Counted from the stretch's first letter, positions 11,641 to 23,949 are shown. The stretch: 64,000 nt of DNA from Corticium candelabrum (GCF_963422355.1 NC_085091.1:3494023-3558022), one strand, 5' to 3'. The notes: generated from the sequence alone by a model not told the origin. Numbers and translations are program-made.

Positions 11641-12936
11641 CTGCCCTCACGGAAGACCAAATTTCGACAGTCATGCAACAGGCAATTCCCACCCTGGTGG
11701 GACAGTCTCAGTACAGAGAAGCAACACAACAAGACCCAACCCTACAAACCATACGAACATACATAACAGCTGGCTGGCGCTCACACTGCAAGGCAGTACC
11801 TGACCCAGTACGGCCCTTTTGAACAGTCCGACATGATCTGACCGTGAAAGACGAAATACTATTCAAAGGCAGTCAAGCAGTGTTACCAACTGCCGTTTGA
11901 CGATCAGTACTGGAAAGCATACATGATGGCCATTTTGGGATGGTGAAATGCTTAGAACGAGCCAAGAACTCAGCTTATTGGCCAAGGTAGTGCACGACAT
12001 AGACATAGAGAACAAAGTAGCAAGCTTCAGTAGATGTCAGGAAGGCCAAACGAGAATCCCAGGCTTCCTTATACACCTCACACGATCCTCCTTTATCCTT
12101 ACCAGAAGGTTATATAATTAATTGGAATGGACATTTTTGACCTGGACGGAATACCATGTCTAAAGTCAGTTGATTACTACAGTAAATGGATCACCGTTAC
12201 CAAAGTCGACTACACCAGATCTCGTGATATCTAAAGGCCGTGGACGAACATTTGCCAACTTCGGGGTTCCGAAAGAAGTCATCTCCAACAATGAGCCACA
12301 GTTCGCATGCGCAGACTTCCGACCTCTGGCTGATACATTAGGTTTAGGCATGTCACTTTAAGCCCAGGGTACCCATCAAGCAATGGTCAAGCTGAGCGAA
12401 GCTTACAAACGGCAAAGAAAACAATGAGAAAGATGTCTGCTGACGGCCGTTCTCTCTAAGACATGCTGAGAGCACTCAGAACCACCCCAATTGGAGACGG
12501 GCTACCATCACCAGCAGAGCTGCTGCAAAGCAGACAATTACGCACCCAACTTACTGTCAACAGAAAGACACTAGAGCCTCGTGCATGGCAACAGCAAGAA
12601 ATCAGAGACAAGCTGGCAAAGCAACAGGGGGCATGCTTTTTGCGACAGATCCAGAACAGCAGTACCCAACTGATTTTAGGAGAAAACGTCCACATTCGAG
12701 AAGGAGGGACTTGGGTGCCAGCGCAAGTAGTTGCACATCACACACCCAGGTCATACCTGGTTCGTGTTATGGGAGGACGCACACTACGCCGCAATCAGTC
12801 GCAAATCAATAAGACAGCAGAGACGTTGAGAACATCAGAACCTACAATCACAAGCAAGACGACTGAACACAAAACACACCAGAAACAGAAAACAAAAGCG
12901 AGCAGACACACGACCAGACAGCTAAGGATGCACTAA
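11640..12936 (+). pseudogene. integrase, gypsy element 2
   Basis: The start of the zinc-binding domain is visible as ESIHDGHFGMVKCLERAKN. The core reads MDIFDLDGIPCLKSVDYYSK (Asp), NEPQFACADFRPLADTLGLG, then PGYPSSNGQAERSLQTAKK (catalytic Glu). The C-terminal part, 12,463-12,936, is one open frame with LRTTPIGDGLPSPAELLQSR, LILGENVHIREG and TWVPAQVVAHHTPRSYLVRV. Several frame changes between 11,820 and 12,460 break it. Confidence 0.85.
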
Positions 12937-13218
12937 ACAACACAGAGTCAATAACACCACAGGAGGCGCCTAAACACTAACAACAAGAGGTCACCATCAA
13001 ATCTGGAGAAGTCTCCAGGCGACCTGTTTACATAACTGAAAACTATGTACCATGAAGAACTACGTGGGAGGCTAATTATTCCTAGTGTAATGGTTTGACT
13101 ACTTCTAGTGTTGTGTTCTGTTGCCTTCATTGTGGTGTATCGTTGTTAGCTTTAGTGATTAAACTTTCCTGGAGTGCGGTAAACGGTTTAAACACTTCAA
13201 AATGATACTGTTTAGACC

Positions 13219-13220
<2 letters not shown>

Positions 13221-13300
<80 letters not shown>
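13221..13300. repeat. (GA)n microsatellite
   Basis: About 80 bases of GA, lying inside or at the edge of the 3' LTR of the gypsy element in the GATM intron. Confidence 0.97.
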
Positions 13301-13302
<2 letters not shown>

Positions 13303-14193
13303 TAATATATACGGAATTTGTAAAGTAGATCCGGTGAATAGATCAGTTTTAATTTTTTCTTGTTTCTGTCTCTTGTAACATGAAGGTGTTCCAAAGATCT
13401 GTGTGGGTGAGTGTTGGCGTTGAAAACACGTACTTTACACATGAAGGTTTGTAAAAATGTCACAGAGTTGGATTTGTCTCAGTGTTTAATTGCAGACCAC
13501 CTTGTAGATTTAATTACTATCACACCTTGTAGATTAGCTACTCTCTGTTAGCGTTGACCTTGCTCTTTAAAATTCTGTAATATCTTTTGCGCAATACAGC
13601 AGACAGTGAAGACCTTGGTATCATGAGAATCCGCAGGTTCCCGGATTTTCTATAGTTAGGTTAACGACGGCGTATGTATTGCACAGGCGGTTTGATAATA
13701 CTTTGGCATATCAAGAGTTGTTAGGGTTCTCAACTCATTAAGAAAGAATGGTCTTACAACAAGAATGCTGCTAATAGAGGAAGTAGCCAATTAGCAAGTC
13801 AATCTAGGCCGCTTTGACTTCAACGAACTCACAGTCGCTATTGTTTCGCGAGTATTTGCTTGGTATTTCTGATTCTTCTGCTCGTTTTGTTTCGTCTTGA
13901 AAGCTTGCGACTTTTTCTGTCGTTACCTACCATCTTTGTATTGCAATATGACCTCTATAGTTAATGCATATCAGTTAACATGTGAGTATGATAAACAAAT
14001 ACAGCAGTCACTTTCGAGCAAAAGGTCAACGCAAACAGAGAGTAACAAGATGGCCGGCTTATCAACTTGATAATCGACATCCCCTCCGCTTAGGCTATTA
14101 TTTCGTAGATAAAAGCCCTCGAGTTTCAACTGAACAATTGATGAATCCTTGCAACCATGCTCTGACTCTATTACTTAGACTAAGAGGCCTCAC

Positions 14194-14937
14194 GTGACTT
14201 CTCTGAGCGAAAATATCTCGTCCACATCTCATGAAATCGGCTGCATCGAAGCATGGCTCAAACTCTGTTGTCACAAACTTTCCTTTGGCTACTAGAGAAC
14301 GACGATCCTCGGCTGATGTGCCAACATAGTCTTGGTCGTATAGTTGATCAGACATGAACGGTTTTGGAGCTGTCGTCCACTTTGCTCCTCTTTGAAAATA
14401 TTCTTTCATGAGATTGCGGTAGCCACGGTATTCGAAGAATCGACTTCTCCACGCCATTGGGGATTCGATCAGTTCGTTACCGACGGTCAGAATGATGTCC
14501 CGAGGAATGGCACTGTGCATACCCGAGCTACTAAAGTCGGGTGTCGAGTAAACGAAAGACTGATCTTGAACATCCGGTCGCCTGACAGTCACTCCTTCGT
14601 GTTCGAGCACCCTACAGAATTCCTTAACCTCTGATTCTGCTTCAGCTACACGAGCAAACGGTTGTCCAGCATGCTTCTCGTAATATGACAACAATTCACC
14701 GTCGCAAATTGCCTCTACTTCCAGACTATGCGGCGGTATATACGCACCTTCTGCTCGTCCGACAATAACCTCTTCCAGATGGTCCCATTCGTTGTGACTG
14801 TTTACAGGACAGTCATCAGGAGCGGTAGATTGGAGCTTTCGGTTTTGTCTGCCAAACAAATGAGTAAAGAAGCGGCCTGTTGACAAAATCCAGAGAGAAG
14901 GAGATCTTTGGAATTGAGCAAGCGCAGCAATCGCCAT
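14194..14937 (-). CDS. GATM: glycine amidinotransferase, N-terminal exon
   Basis: This first coding exon holds most of the amidinotransferase fold. I chose the ATG at 14,937 because it gives a short positively charged, Ser/Arg-rich leader ([20 protein letters not shown]) suited to mitochondrial import; the open frame extends upstream to 15,090. Conserved blocks are [84 protein letters not shown] with the catalytic Asp, and [10 protein letters not shown]. It ends at a CAC|GTGAGG donor in phase 0. It gives 248 residues and no internal stop. Only one intron interrupts the coding region, far fewer than in vertebrate GATM. The 5' edge of a HECT-element copy begins about 155 bp upstream. Confidence 0.93.
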
Positions 14938-15038
14938 GCGTGTAGACTCGAGCGAACGGCGGAGAGATCTGGGATTATCCCGCCTACTTTCTTTAACTGA
15001 AGCTGTGAGGTCCAATGTGATTCGTATAAGTAGTAGTC

Positions 15039-15092
15039 TCGTACCAGACCCTCTCGCGCCGTCGTGCCAGCTTCCCGTATAACACGACATCT
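15039..15092. mobile_element. possible hAT-end fragment upstream of GATM
   Basis: CCAGACCCTCTCGCGC and CCCGTATAACACGAC resemble the terminal region of the hAT-like element at 44.7 kb, and GGGATTATCCCGCCTACTTT at 14,984 resembles an inner part of the same element. The match is partial. Confidence 0.35.
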
Positions 15093-15109
15093 CCTAGGGC
15101 GTGCCATTT

Positions 15110-15352
15110 GTGTCAAAGTTAGACAATGAGATGCGGCGATGAGATCATGCGATGAGACAATGGGATGAGGCGATGAGATCATGCGATGAGATAATGCGAT
15201 GAGGCGATGAGACCATGCCATGAGACCATGCTATGAGACCATGCCATGAGACCATGCGATGAGACCATGCGATAAGACCGTGCGATGAGATCGTGCGAAG
15301 AGACCGTGCGATGAGACCATGCGATGAGACCATGCGATGAGACTGTAATATG
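15110..15352. repeat. minisatellite of 13-bp unit ATGCGATGAGACC
   Basis: About 18 tandem units with variants (ATGCCATGAGACC, ATGCGATGAGATC). They form the subterminal part of HECT-element copy 1. A smaller related patch (GAAGAGGCAATGA, GACGAGGCGATGA) recurs at 16,181-16,250. Confidence 0.9.
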
Positions 15353-17202
15353 AAAATGCAATATGAGACTGCATCGATATGCAGATTACCGCATGCAGCT
15401 ACACAACAGTATGGGACTAGGGAGACTGCATGCAAAAAGGATTATATAATTATATTTTATCTACTACAGAGAATCTAGTTTTTGAAGATTTTTTCACTTG
15501 TATTCTTGTATGATTGCAACAAGGCTGCGTTTTTGAGCTCCACAAAACCAATTGAAAGTGCCTACTCTCCCACTTTTCTAAATCTAAACAACACATGCAG
15601 TATGTAGTCTTTGGTAGCCGGTTGGAGAGTTACAACATGTCGTATATATGTTGTACGCGTTAGACACTCGCTGCGACTTACTCTATTTCTATACTACAAT
15701 TGATTGGGTTGTCGAAACACTTCTAGATGGGGACTACGTGTAATTGCCTCTCGGGAAATCCCCTTACACGTGTAGAACACTTAGTAGACTTCTTCCACAT
15801 TAAAACCTCTATATAATCTCTGACACAACTTCACGGATTTGCGTACAATGATAGTCAGCGTGCACACATGTACTTACGTCGTCTACTTCCTATGTGCATA
15901 GAGATGGGGGATTTTTCCTGATGCACTCGATCACCTACTAGTAATTTTGGGTGTAGTCAACGAGGTCGAGTCTGCATTGAGAAGCTATGCGTGCGAAACA
16001 ACAGCAAAACAACACGAGAGCGCAAACTTTGAAATAAAAATCGAAAAATTAAAATTTTTAAAAATGCAAATAGAAAATAAAAATACTATTTAAAAATAAA
16101 ACGTAAGTATTGTAGTAACAGTTTATATTTAATTTTTTAATTTAAAATAATATTGTTAGCATTAAATTAATTAAATATTGCAATGAGAAGAGGCAATGAA
16201 ACAATGAGACGAGGCGATGAAATGAGACTGCAATATGAGATTACTAGAAGAGGCCATACAGCTACATCGTTTAGATTTTTCTACAAAAATTTATTTTCAA
16301 AAATTCTTATTACAGTTATAATTATTCTTTTCAATAATTATAATTATAGAAGATAATGAATGATAATTAGATTTCTACGCTTGTGCGTTTGCTCTAAAAA
16401 ACCAAGCGAGTACCTATACGCTCACGGTTTTATACTACTCACAAGTAGCTAAAAACATGCTGTATCTTAACACTCGCTGCAGCTCACTCTATTTCCATAC
16501 AATCGCACGTACGTGTGTCTAAATTATTGCCTCTCGGGAAATCCCCTGACATGTGTCACATGTGCAGCATACATTAATATAGAAACGCTTCCTACATGCT
16601 AATAACCACAGTCTTCCTATTCCCAGAATGAACTTCTGCGTATAATTTCACGAATTTTCGCACCCTAGTCAGCGTGCACACTCGTCGATGTCTGAGCATG
16701 TGATGTCTGCTGTTTCTCACTCACCGTATTTGAGTTTGCGGTTAATTAAAAATTGTGATTCGCCTGCGAATTAACTGTTTTCCCAATTTTGGGTCTGGAA
16801 GTGCGTGAAATTTAGAGTGTCGTACAGATGACAGGCGAAATTTACATGTGAACGCTAATTAGACCCTGCTGCCCATCGCGTAACAGTGTAATGACACTGT
16901 TTGTACGTGTCTATTTAGGTCAAGTGCACGTGCATCGAGTCACGAAGCTCAAATAACTTTGTGTAGATGACATTCTAATCGTCACAGGGAGCAATGTTGA
17001 AAACTATATAATTTTATAGTACATCACTTCAATGTCGGCTAGTCACGTACCTCTTAGAATCAACCATTATTAGATACTTCTGTAGTCTTGTTGGACAATT
17101 CCTTACTGTATTCTAGCACAATAATCATAGAACCAAACATGCATCTACTGAAAGCTTAGTCAAATAGCAAAGAAAGTAGTGCAAATTTATGATGTGTCCT
17201 AT
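15353..17202. other. noncoding interior of HECT element copy 1
   Basis: No coding motif is seen. The stretch is AT-rich around 16,020-16,350 and aligns along its length with 28,860-30,715 of the full copy, with small insertions and deletions. Confidence 0.7.
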
Positions 17203-18466
17203 TTATACAATTCCAAAACCCATTGATTGAAGTTCAGTGGCTGTCTTGAGAGCATCAGAAAACTCGTCATATAAGGTGCAGTTAATAGCGAGCTCCAGTA
17301 TCATGGCACATGTCGAGCAGTTTGGATAACGTGACCGGATACTTGAAACTGTGATGCTATCCGGCATCTGGAATCCCATCGGAGGGACTGCTGATACTCC
17401 ACTGACAAACTGCAGCAGCAAACGAAAGTGTTTCTCATGTTTCAACAACAACCGGGTAAAATAGTAGATGCATGTGTATACAGCTAGCACATATAAAAAA
17501 GGCCAAGTAATCATGCAGTTGCGTCAATGATTTAAAAAAACATGTTACATACCTGCTTCTAAGACATACCGCTGAAAGTAATCCTTCAAATGTCGAGGTA
17601 ACGTATTTTCATACGTCACCAGCTTAAGAAATTCAGAAGCTACAAGTGGCACTTGACCTTCGTTGGTAAATTGGTCAATCTCCGTACGTCTGCTCAAAAT
17701 TATCTCATGCACAAGCAGGCTGCAAACAGCTTCTCCATGATCGTTTTTAGTAAGTCGGTAAGGATAGCCAACTGCAATAACAGAATCTTGTAACACCGTT
17801 ACATGGGTTTCGATTTCTCTATTTGAAATGTCTTGTCTTTCAATCTAATAAGCAATACATTAAATATCAACTTGTAATACAATAAACAATTAATAAATAA
17901 ATAAACAATTAATAAATTTAATAATTATTGTTACCTGCTGAGCAGAGTGAGCAACAGCTGCGTCTGGTATGTCATCAGGCGTTGCAAGAGCATACACATC
18001 ATCTAGGTCTTAAGTTTGTAAATATGCATAAAACGCACTTGAAAACATTGGAAATCCCGGTCCTCCTTGTGCGATAGAAGCTGCAATCATATTGCCACAA
18101 AACTTAAACATTCCTCCCATGAGAGCGTCGATGTTGTGAATAGGCAGTATATGACCAGCCTTACCCTCGAAGAGACGAAAAGGAGTATCTGGAGCAATTA
18201 AGCTACGCAAAAGCATAGTAAAAAATTCTCGCCTTTTGGGCCTCCTCCATCAACAGCTGGTTCGTTCTCAAAACGAACTCTAAAAGTGCTTCGTAAGTCA
18301 AACTTCTTGCTTTTGGAAAAGCGACTGTGTCTGTTAGTATGCTGTCTCTTGCAACAGCTATTCTTGTTGCTGGCAAAGTGACGAGATCGAGGCAATAGCT
18401 GTCCAAGACATCAGACAAATCACCCACTTCATCGGTGTAGACTTTTTGTGCTGTTGGGCTCTGTAT
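17203..18466 (-). pseudogene. HECT ubiquitin-ligase C-terminal exons, copy 1
   Basis: Three exons encode a HECT catalytic domain. The first in transcription order (18,466 to about 17,939) covers FRVRFENEPAVDGGGP and the NIDALMGGMFKF segment. The next (about 17,843-17,552) covers LVASEFLKLVTYENTLPRHL. The last (to 17,203) holds LLQFVSGVSAVPPMGFQ, the active-site region PNCSTCAMILEL and the GFGIV end. Lesions are a frameshift before KSKKFDLRS, a 2-base gain at GGGPK, a TAA in the segment before DLDDV, and a roughly 69-bp deletion after RRTEIDQ relative to copy 2. None of these is shared with copy 2. Confidence 0.8.
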
Positions 18467-18531
18467 GCATAAAAAGATCAATACGTTCTATTTTTAGAAA
18501 TTTAGTTTTGAGTTTACCTTTGGAATAAGTC

Positions 18532-19008
18532 TTTCTACTTTCTAATTTCTGTTGGAAGAGTGTTTTCTTCTTGATGTAACAAATGGCAAAGATTTATTTT
18601 GCTTACAGTACGTGTACCAGCCCAGAATAAACCACTCTAAACAATTTTGTGACGGTTACAAAAATCATCGACTTCGGACTGCTTGAAAGAGTACACCTAA
18701 TCAGCTATGGATAACAGGAATGCTGCAGGGAGTAGAACTTCGAAATATGGAAGACCTGGACATTGTTAGTGATGCTACTGTCGTTCCTAGTGATTTCTAA
18801 TTATGCGATTATTGTTTCTCTTTGAGGGTGCGATTGACGGTTAGGGCATTGATGGCCGCGGACCCATTTCACTGAACGGTCTATAGATAATGCTGATGTT
18901 GTTCAAGTACCGCAGATAGAAGACGTCATCTCTCCTTTGCAATTGCAGGATTTGGTCATGCTGATAGACCCAATGGCTGATTCTGACTGTCAGGGAGTAG
19001 ATATTTAT
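18532..19008. other. unassigned intergenic
   Basis: No gene or repeat recognised between the broken end of HECT copy 1 and the hAT-like element. Confidence 0.5.
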
Positions 19009-19016
19009 GTTAGAGC

Positions 19017-20205
19017 CTAGCCTCGCAAGCCAGGCTCTTCCGCGCAGTCGCTGAGCTAAACGCACGTGAATCACACGAGAAGGAGGAGCTGTTACTGGAA
19101 TTGCTCCAGCGCGAGAAGAGCCTGGTCGCTTTCGAGAACGTCATAGTGACGGATCCGGTTTCATAGCTTGAATAAGACTAATTCGATTTTCTAAAGAGCT
19201 CGCTGATGTAATTGCGTTTGATACATGAAGCGGAGAGGAAGCTCTCCACGGATAGCGCATAAACACGAAAGCCAGTGAAGCTGTTGATGGACAAAGTGCT
19301 GATGAATAATGAGCCAAGGAATGGCCTACATGGGACTGGTTCGCTGAACCTACTCTCTCCAGCAACGTCTTTTTCTACTGAACTCATCTGCAGGTTCGCG
19401 CGAATTGAAACCGACGTAGCAGTGTTTACCATGCACTCTTGCACGTTACTCTGACATCTATAGACTGTGAGGAAAATGGTGTGAGAACTGCCGGCCCTGT
19501 TTCACTCAACGGTTCATCAAAGCAGAGGAATGGAGTCCACGTCATAATCAGATTGGCGTGTATTGCTAACGCAGTCTATCTGACGGTACTTTCGGTACTT
19601 TCGACTCAGCAAGCAGCTCTTTTGGATGATATTGGCTCTCCTCACGGTAAACTGGAAACATCTAGGCGTGGGAAAACAGCAATGTAGTGGACCTACCATG
19701 TTCAGAAAGTGTAGAGTTGACTCGTAGTTGCATGTGTTGTGTACTACGTACGACTTGTTTCAATGCACGGACTCTGATTGCTACATATTTACAATAACCG
19801 CGTGCAATGAGTTCATTTCTCAAACTACCGCGCTGCAGATCTAGATTCGGCGGTGTACTGTTGACGAAACAGAATGCCGAAAAGGAGTCGTGACACTGCA
19901 GAATATTAAATGGCTGAGCTGTCTAGATACGTGCTAGAAGCGAACGATGATGTCAACGACATACTTCGCGCAAACCAATCAAGTGCGTGAAGCGATGTCG
20001 AGTGTTACAACCTACATGCTTAGCTAATCAAATTAGCTTTATCAAGCTATGAAACCGGATCCGGGGTCGCACGTAACTATGACGTTCTCGAAATTGACCA
20101 GGCTCTTCTCGCGCTGGAGCAATTTTGGTGAAAGCTCCTTCTCCTCGTGTGATTCACGTGCGTTTAGCTCAGCGACTGCGCGGAAGACCCTGTCTTGCGA
20201 GGCCA
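19017..20205. mobile_element. hAT-like non-autonomous element, 1.2 kb
   Basis: Terminal inverted repeats of about 170 bp are seen: TAGCCTCGCAAGCCAGGCTC at the left mirrors TGGCCTCGCAAGACAGGGTC at the right, and both continue through GCACGTGAATCACACGAG to GGATCCGGTTTCATAGCTTG. An 8-bp direct repeat, GTTAGAGC, flanks it at 19,009-19,016 and 20,206-20,213. An 8-bp duplication and TAG/TGG-type ends suit hAT. The interior has no transposase motif. Confidence 0.85.
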
Positions 20206-20242
20206 GTTAGAGCACGTAAATTTGTTTACGCTGCAAATGCAT

Positions 20243-20244
20243 GA

Positions 20245-20301
<57 letters not shown>
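20243..20301. repeat. (AT)n microsatellite
   Basis: About 59 bases of AT, with one ATG interruption. Confidence 0.97.
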
Positions 20302-20303
<2 letters not shown>

Positions 20304-20322
20304 TCATGTGTGACATGGATTT

Positions 20323-22036
20323 GTCAGTCAATGGATGGCCCGGTCATTTAATTTTCTACATTTCAATTTTTATGTTTTCATTTTTTAATTTTTATTTATT
20401 TAATTGTTTAATTTAATTTTAATTTTTTAATTTTTAATATTTCAATGTTTACATTTTGTATTTGCATTCTCATTTAACATTTTTGTATTTATTAAATTTT
20501 AACTTTTAATTTTTAATTTTATTTCTATTTATTCTCCTTTTATTATTTGTAAAATGGTTTTTTGTTTGTTGATGCTTGATTTCTGTGATCTTTAGATTTA
20601 TTTTTTAAAGTTTGATTTTAGGCATCTATGTGCTCAAAAGTAGAAACTTGAACGCGCAGTTCGCTTATTCTATTTCTTACAAATTGAAATGACCGAAGAC
20701 ACTAGACACACCGGGGGTCTCAGAGGGGCATCCATTCTAACGCGTGTGTCAGGAAATCACATTTCCAACACCCAAGCAGATGTTTGTATTTACTTTACTT
20801 CCTTCACGTGCCAAACCACGTTGGCTGCTCTTGGCCGCGGACAACTCCGCTCTGAACGTTGTGCCAGTGAATACCGCGATTCCTGGCTGTGTAGGTACGT
20901 GCATTGTATGCACACAACACGCTACCTTTGCCGTAGATGAACCGGTTAGAGGGGAAATGCTGCGAATATATATGTATTTAGATAGGCTCCGCACTAGCGG
21001 ATCGACGAGTTGGCAACTGTGGTGACAAAGTATACAGACTCGTTTGTTGTCTAGGAAAATTCGAGACACAATTAAAACATCGAAATCGTCAAACTACTAC
21101 AATTAAGTAGTAGACTGCGCGCTTTTACACGCACACTTACGTAAATGTAGTACGGTACCGGTACCGTATAGGGTGGGCGTGGTACTTTATAGCAGGTCAC
21201 ATTTCTTCATTTGCATGACGTCGCACAACTCACCAAGTAAACCGACTATCACATGCACGTCCATCGTTTTCTACAACGACTTCTGAACTCTATTTGAAGT
21301 CAACTCAACTGAACTCTATTTGCTCAACTTAACTCAATTAATTAACTCAACTAGCTAACGTAGAACAGTGTGCGGCTACAACTGAAAGAACATGCTCATA
21401 GCTAGTCAGCTACAACTAGTTACTAGGTAGACAACAATGTCAATGCTAGGTATAGCTAAGAGAGTCAATAGTGCTAGAAAATGATTGTAGATCAAGAGTG
21501 CTAGACAGGCACCGGCTCCTTGGCTTGTGGCAGATGGAAACACGATTATTAGTTCCGTGGTAGCTGCCAACATGGTTTGTCACGTGAAGAAATGTAAAGT
21601 AAAAACAAACACCCGCTTGTGTGTTCGAAATGTGATCTCCTGAGACACGCGTTGGAATGAAGGTCCGGCTGAAACCCTCTGTGTCTAGTGTCTTCGGTCA
21701 TTTCATTTTCTATTCATGTTAGAAATAGAATAAGCGTACTGCGCGTTCAAGTTTCGAGTTTTGAGCACATAGGTGCTTAAAAATCAAACGTTTAAATTTA
21801 GAAATCACAAAGAATCAAATATCAAGATGAAAAACCATTTTACAAATAAATAAAGTATAAAATAAAATTAATAATTAAAAATAAAAATTAAAGATTAACA
21901 TTTAATAAATACAAAAATTTTTAAATAAAAATGCAAGTAAAAAATTAAAAATTAAAAAATAACTAAAAGTGAAAAATGAAAAAATGAAAACAGAAATTGA
22001 AAAGTAGAAAATTTAATGGACAGACCATCCACTGAC
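20323..22036. mobile_element. inverted-repeat (foldback) element, 1.7 kb
   Basis: Arms of about 530 bp face each other. GTCAGTCAATGGATGG at the left mirrors GTCAGTGGATGG at the right. Both then have an AT-rich tract, TTTGAGCACATAGG-type sequence, GACCGAAGACACTAGACAC and a CACGTG-AA segment. The centre (20.9-21.5 kb) is unique. I found no target duplication and no transposase. Confidence 0.75.
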
Positions 22037-22159
22037 CGTTGTCGCTGCTTAAAGTTGTATTATAGCGTTAATTCATTAGAAATATAGTTAATTTCTCTAC
22101 AATGTGGCATTTTGTTGCAATTTTCGTTCTCAATACTAAATGAAAATAGAGAGTTCAGT

Positions 22160-22600
22160 TAATAAACAACATCTGATATGCGGCATAATGACATCACGCG
22201 GACAGTTCACTCTAGGAGAGGCTGTTTTAGTTACGCTTTTAAAAGATAAAACGTTTCCATATTAGTATTTTTGATTCTTTTGTACAAAAGCTTTTGTCGC
22301 GTTTTCGTGCTGTAAACAAAAATTGATTAGCATCACTGTATTGGCGTCAACAAACTAGTTTAATTAGGTACTTATAGTGTTTTGTTTTCTTCAAAAGACA
22401 AGTATTTCCCTCCAAGTGTTTTCCAAAATTTGCATTAGCTCTACTTATGCCACACACTGTTATTGCCAGTATCGGTTTAGTTATCAGCAAGCTCGTTATC
22501 AGTAAATAAAGCTTTTTTGTAATAGGGTGTTTGGTGGTATTCTTTAGAAAAAGAGAATCATCATCATGAATGTGACGGTAAACGTAGTGGCTTCCTTTTA
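22160..22600 (-). pseudogene. relic of the secreted-protein gene family (exons 2-3)
   Basis: The minus strand carries decayed pieces matching intact copies: GATAAAACGTTTCCATAT and TGTAAACAAAAATTGATTAG (exon 3 and its acceptor), then CAAGTATTTCCCTCCAAGTG and GGTGGTATTCTTTAGAAAAA (exon 2). Coding frames are destroyed and no exon 1 was found. It shows that the duplicated family once extended further left. Confidence 0.7.
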
Positions 22601-22959
22601 TTGCTACCCTAAATTTTATCAGATATTACACACATTTGTAACTGGATGGCATTCCATATCATTCGATTACCTATGCAAAGAATCCGGAAGGAATAACCTC
22701 TGAACTTGAAACTGTGGGTGTACACCTGAGGGCGTCAGTAACCGCGGCTGGGTATTTGGATGCCGTCAACAGTTGGACAAACGAAACCATGCAGTCAAGA
22801 TTTGGTCTACATCTAACATGATATGTTCAAGATACATGCATGCATGCAAGGACTTGATGTGATTCGAATACGAGCAGGAATGTTCAATATACGTTGCTCG
22901 CAACTCGGGAGTGGCTCCACTCCCTAATCGGACACCGACACCGCACCACCTATGGTTAC

Positions 22960-23830
22960 TGCATGACCAAATAACAGTTTACGTGTACGCTCCAGACAGC
23001 GTCATACTAAAAATCGACCACTCCTTGTGCTGCATAGTTGTGTAGGTAGTCCAAAGGCTCGATCTAGGAAGTAATTTATCTTTACATATATGTTTTCAAA
23101 TCAAGGAAAATGTCTGTTGCCTGCATAAACAACTTTAATTAATATTCGTTCTAAGTTGGGCTAAACGGTCAGTGTCCGATTACCGAGGGCGGACGCTTTC
23201 AAGCTGCGAGCGACGTGCGTGCACGTTCCTGCATGCTTTCACTATGACTATAAACTTGGCCATCTCAACTTTTATGTCATTCAGACATACCATGCTAATT
23301 AGTAACTAAATTACATCAAATATTGTCTGCGTATTTCTTCTATCTAGCAGATTGCCTGACTATTGGATGGTGTCCGGTAACGGAGGCGTGCTCTAACAGA
23401 CAGCATTTTGAACGCTGTAAACTTTCGTTCTAGGAATTGGACGTTATCTTGTAGTCGCGTATCTTAGCGGTTGATTACGTGCACTAAGTTCTCGTCATTT
23501 CAACGCCTCCGTTATCTATTATCAGTTCCAGAACTGCAGGCTATCTAGACTTTATAACTGAAACAACTGTCAGTGGACAAAAATTTAGGTTTACGCTCTA
23601 GATAGGTTTGAATGCTAGACGTATCTAGTTATCATGTTTCGTAATTGTTTAGGCTTGCCTAGATTAATTAACATTGTATATTTGAGCTTTTAGCACGTTT
23701 CGGTAAGGTTCTGTCCTGGACATAGTGAAGGTATCTACTATAATCTAGATAGAGCTCTATATGTTTTACTTTATAAGTCGATCTATATATGAGCGCATGA
23801 TTACGACATCCTAAACTTGTGTACACATAA
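22960..23830 (+). repeat. partial copy of the block end also present at 44.0-45.6 kb and 63.5-64 kb
   Basis: Shared motifs include GATTACCGAGGGCGGAC, CAAGCTGCGAGCGACGTGCG, AACGCCTCCGTTATCT and CGTATCTAGTTATCATGTTT. It preserves the site in which a hAT-like element sits at 44.7 kb, here uninterrupted. Confidence 0.85.
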
Positions 23831-23889
23831 TACTGTACAATAGTAACTGCAGCTGTATTTACACCATTGCTTCCATAGTTAAAAGTTTA

Positions 23890-23895
<6 letters not shown>

Positions 23896-23943
<48 letters not shown>

Positions 23944-23949
23944 GTGTGT
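23896..23949. repeat. (TG)n microsatellite
   Basis: About 54 bases, mostly TG, with a GCG interruption near the end. Confidence 0.95.

Larger units (their letters stand above)
8939..13382 (+). mobile_element. Ty3/gypsy (K02A2.6-like) LTR retrotransposon in the GATM intron, decayed
   Basis: The gag-zinc knuckle-protease-RT-RNase H-integrase order is complete on the plus strand, opposite to GATM. The 3' parts of both LTRs are recognisable: about 8,939-9,029 and 13,300-13,382 share ATATATACGG, TTTGTAAAGTAGATCC and a terminal ACA. LTR starts could not be fixed; the 3' LTR is disturbed by a (GA)n expansion. Many stops and frameshifts show it is inactive. Confidence 0.85.
7691..14193 (-). other. 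GATM intron 1, 6.5 kb, hosting a gypsy element
   Basis: The intron is bounded by GTGAGG at 14,193 and TGTAG at 7,691 on the minus strand, and both neighbours join in phase 0. About 4.4 kb of it is the gypsy element at 8.9-13.4 kb. Bases 7,770-8,930 and 13,400-14,190 show no further gene. Confidence 0.85.
15093..18531 (-). mobile_element. HECT-carrying TIR element, copy 1 (one end only)
   Basis: It begins with GGCGTGCCATTTGTGTCAAA, the same terminus as both ends of the full copy at 28.6-35.8 kb, followed by the same minisatellite, the same AT-rich noncoding stretch and the same HECT exons. Similarity stops abruptly at about 18,531 (GGAATAAGTC), so the N-terminal gene part and the other terminus are absent. 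Confidence 0.85.

Noticed and set aside
14344..14634. Plus-strand 96-codon frame over GATM exon 1
   Set aside because: It is the complement of a strongly conserved enzyme exon.
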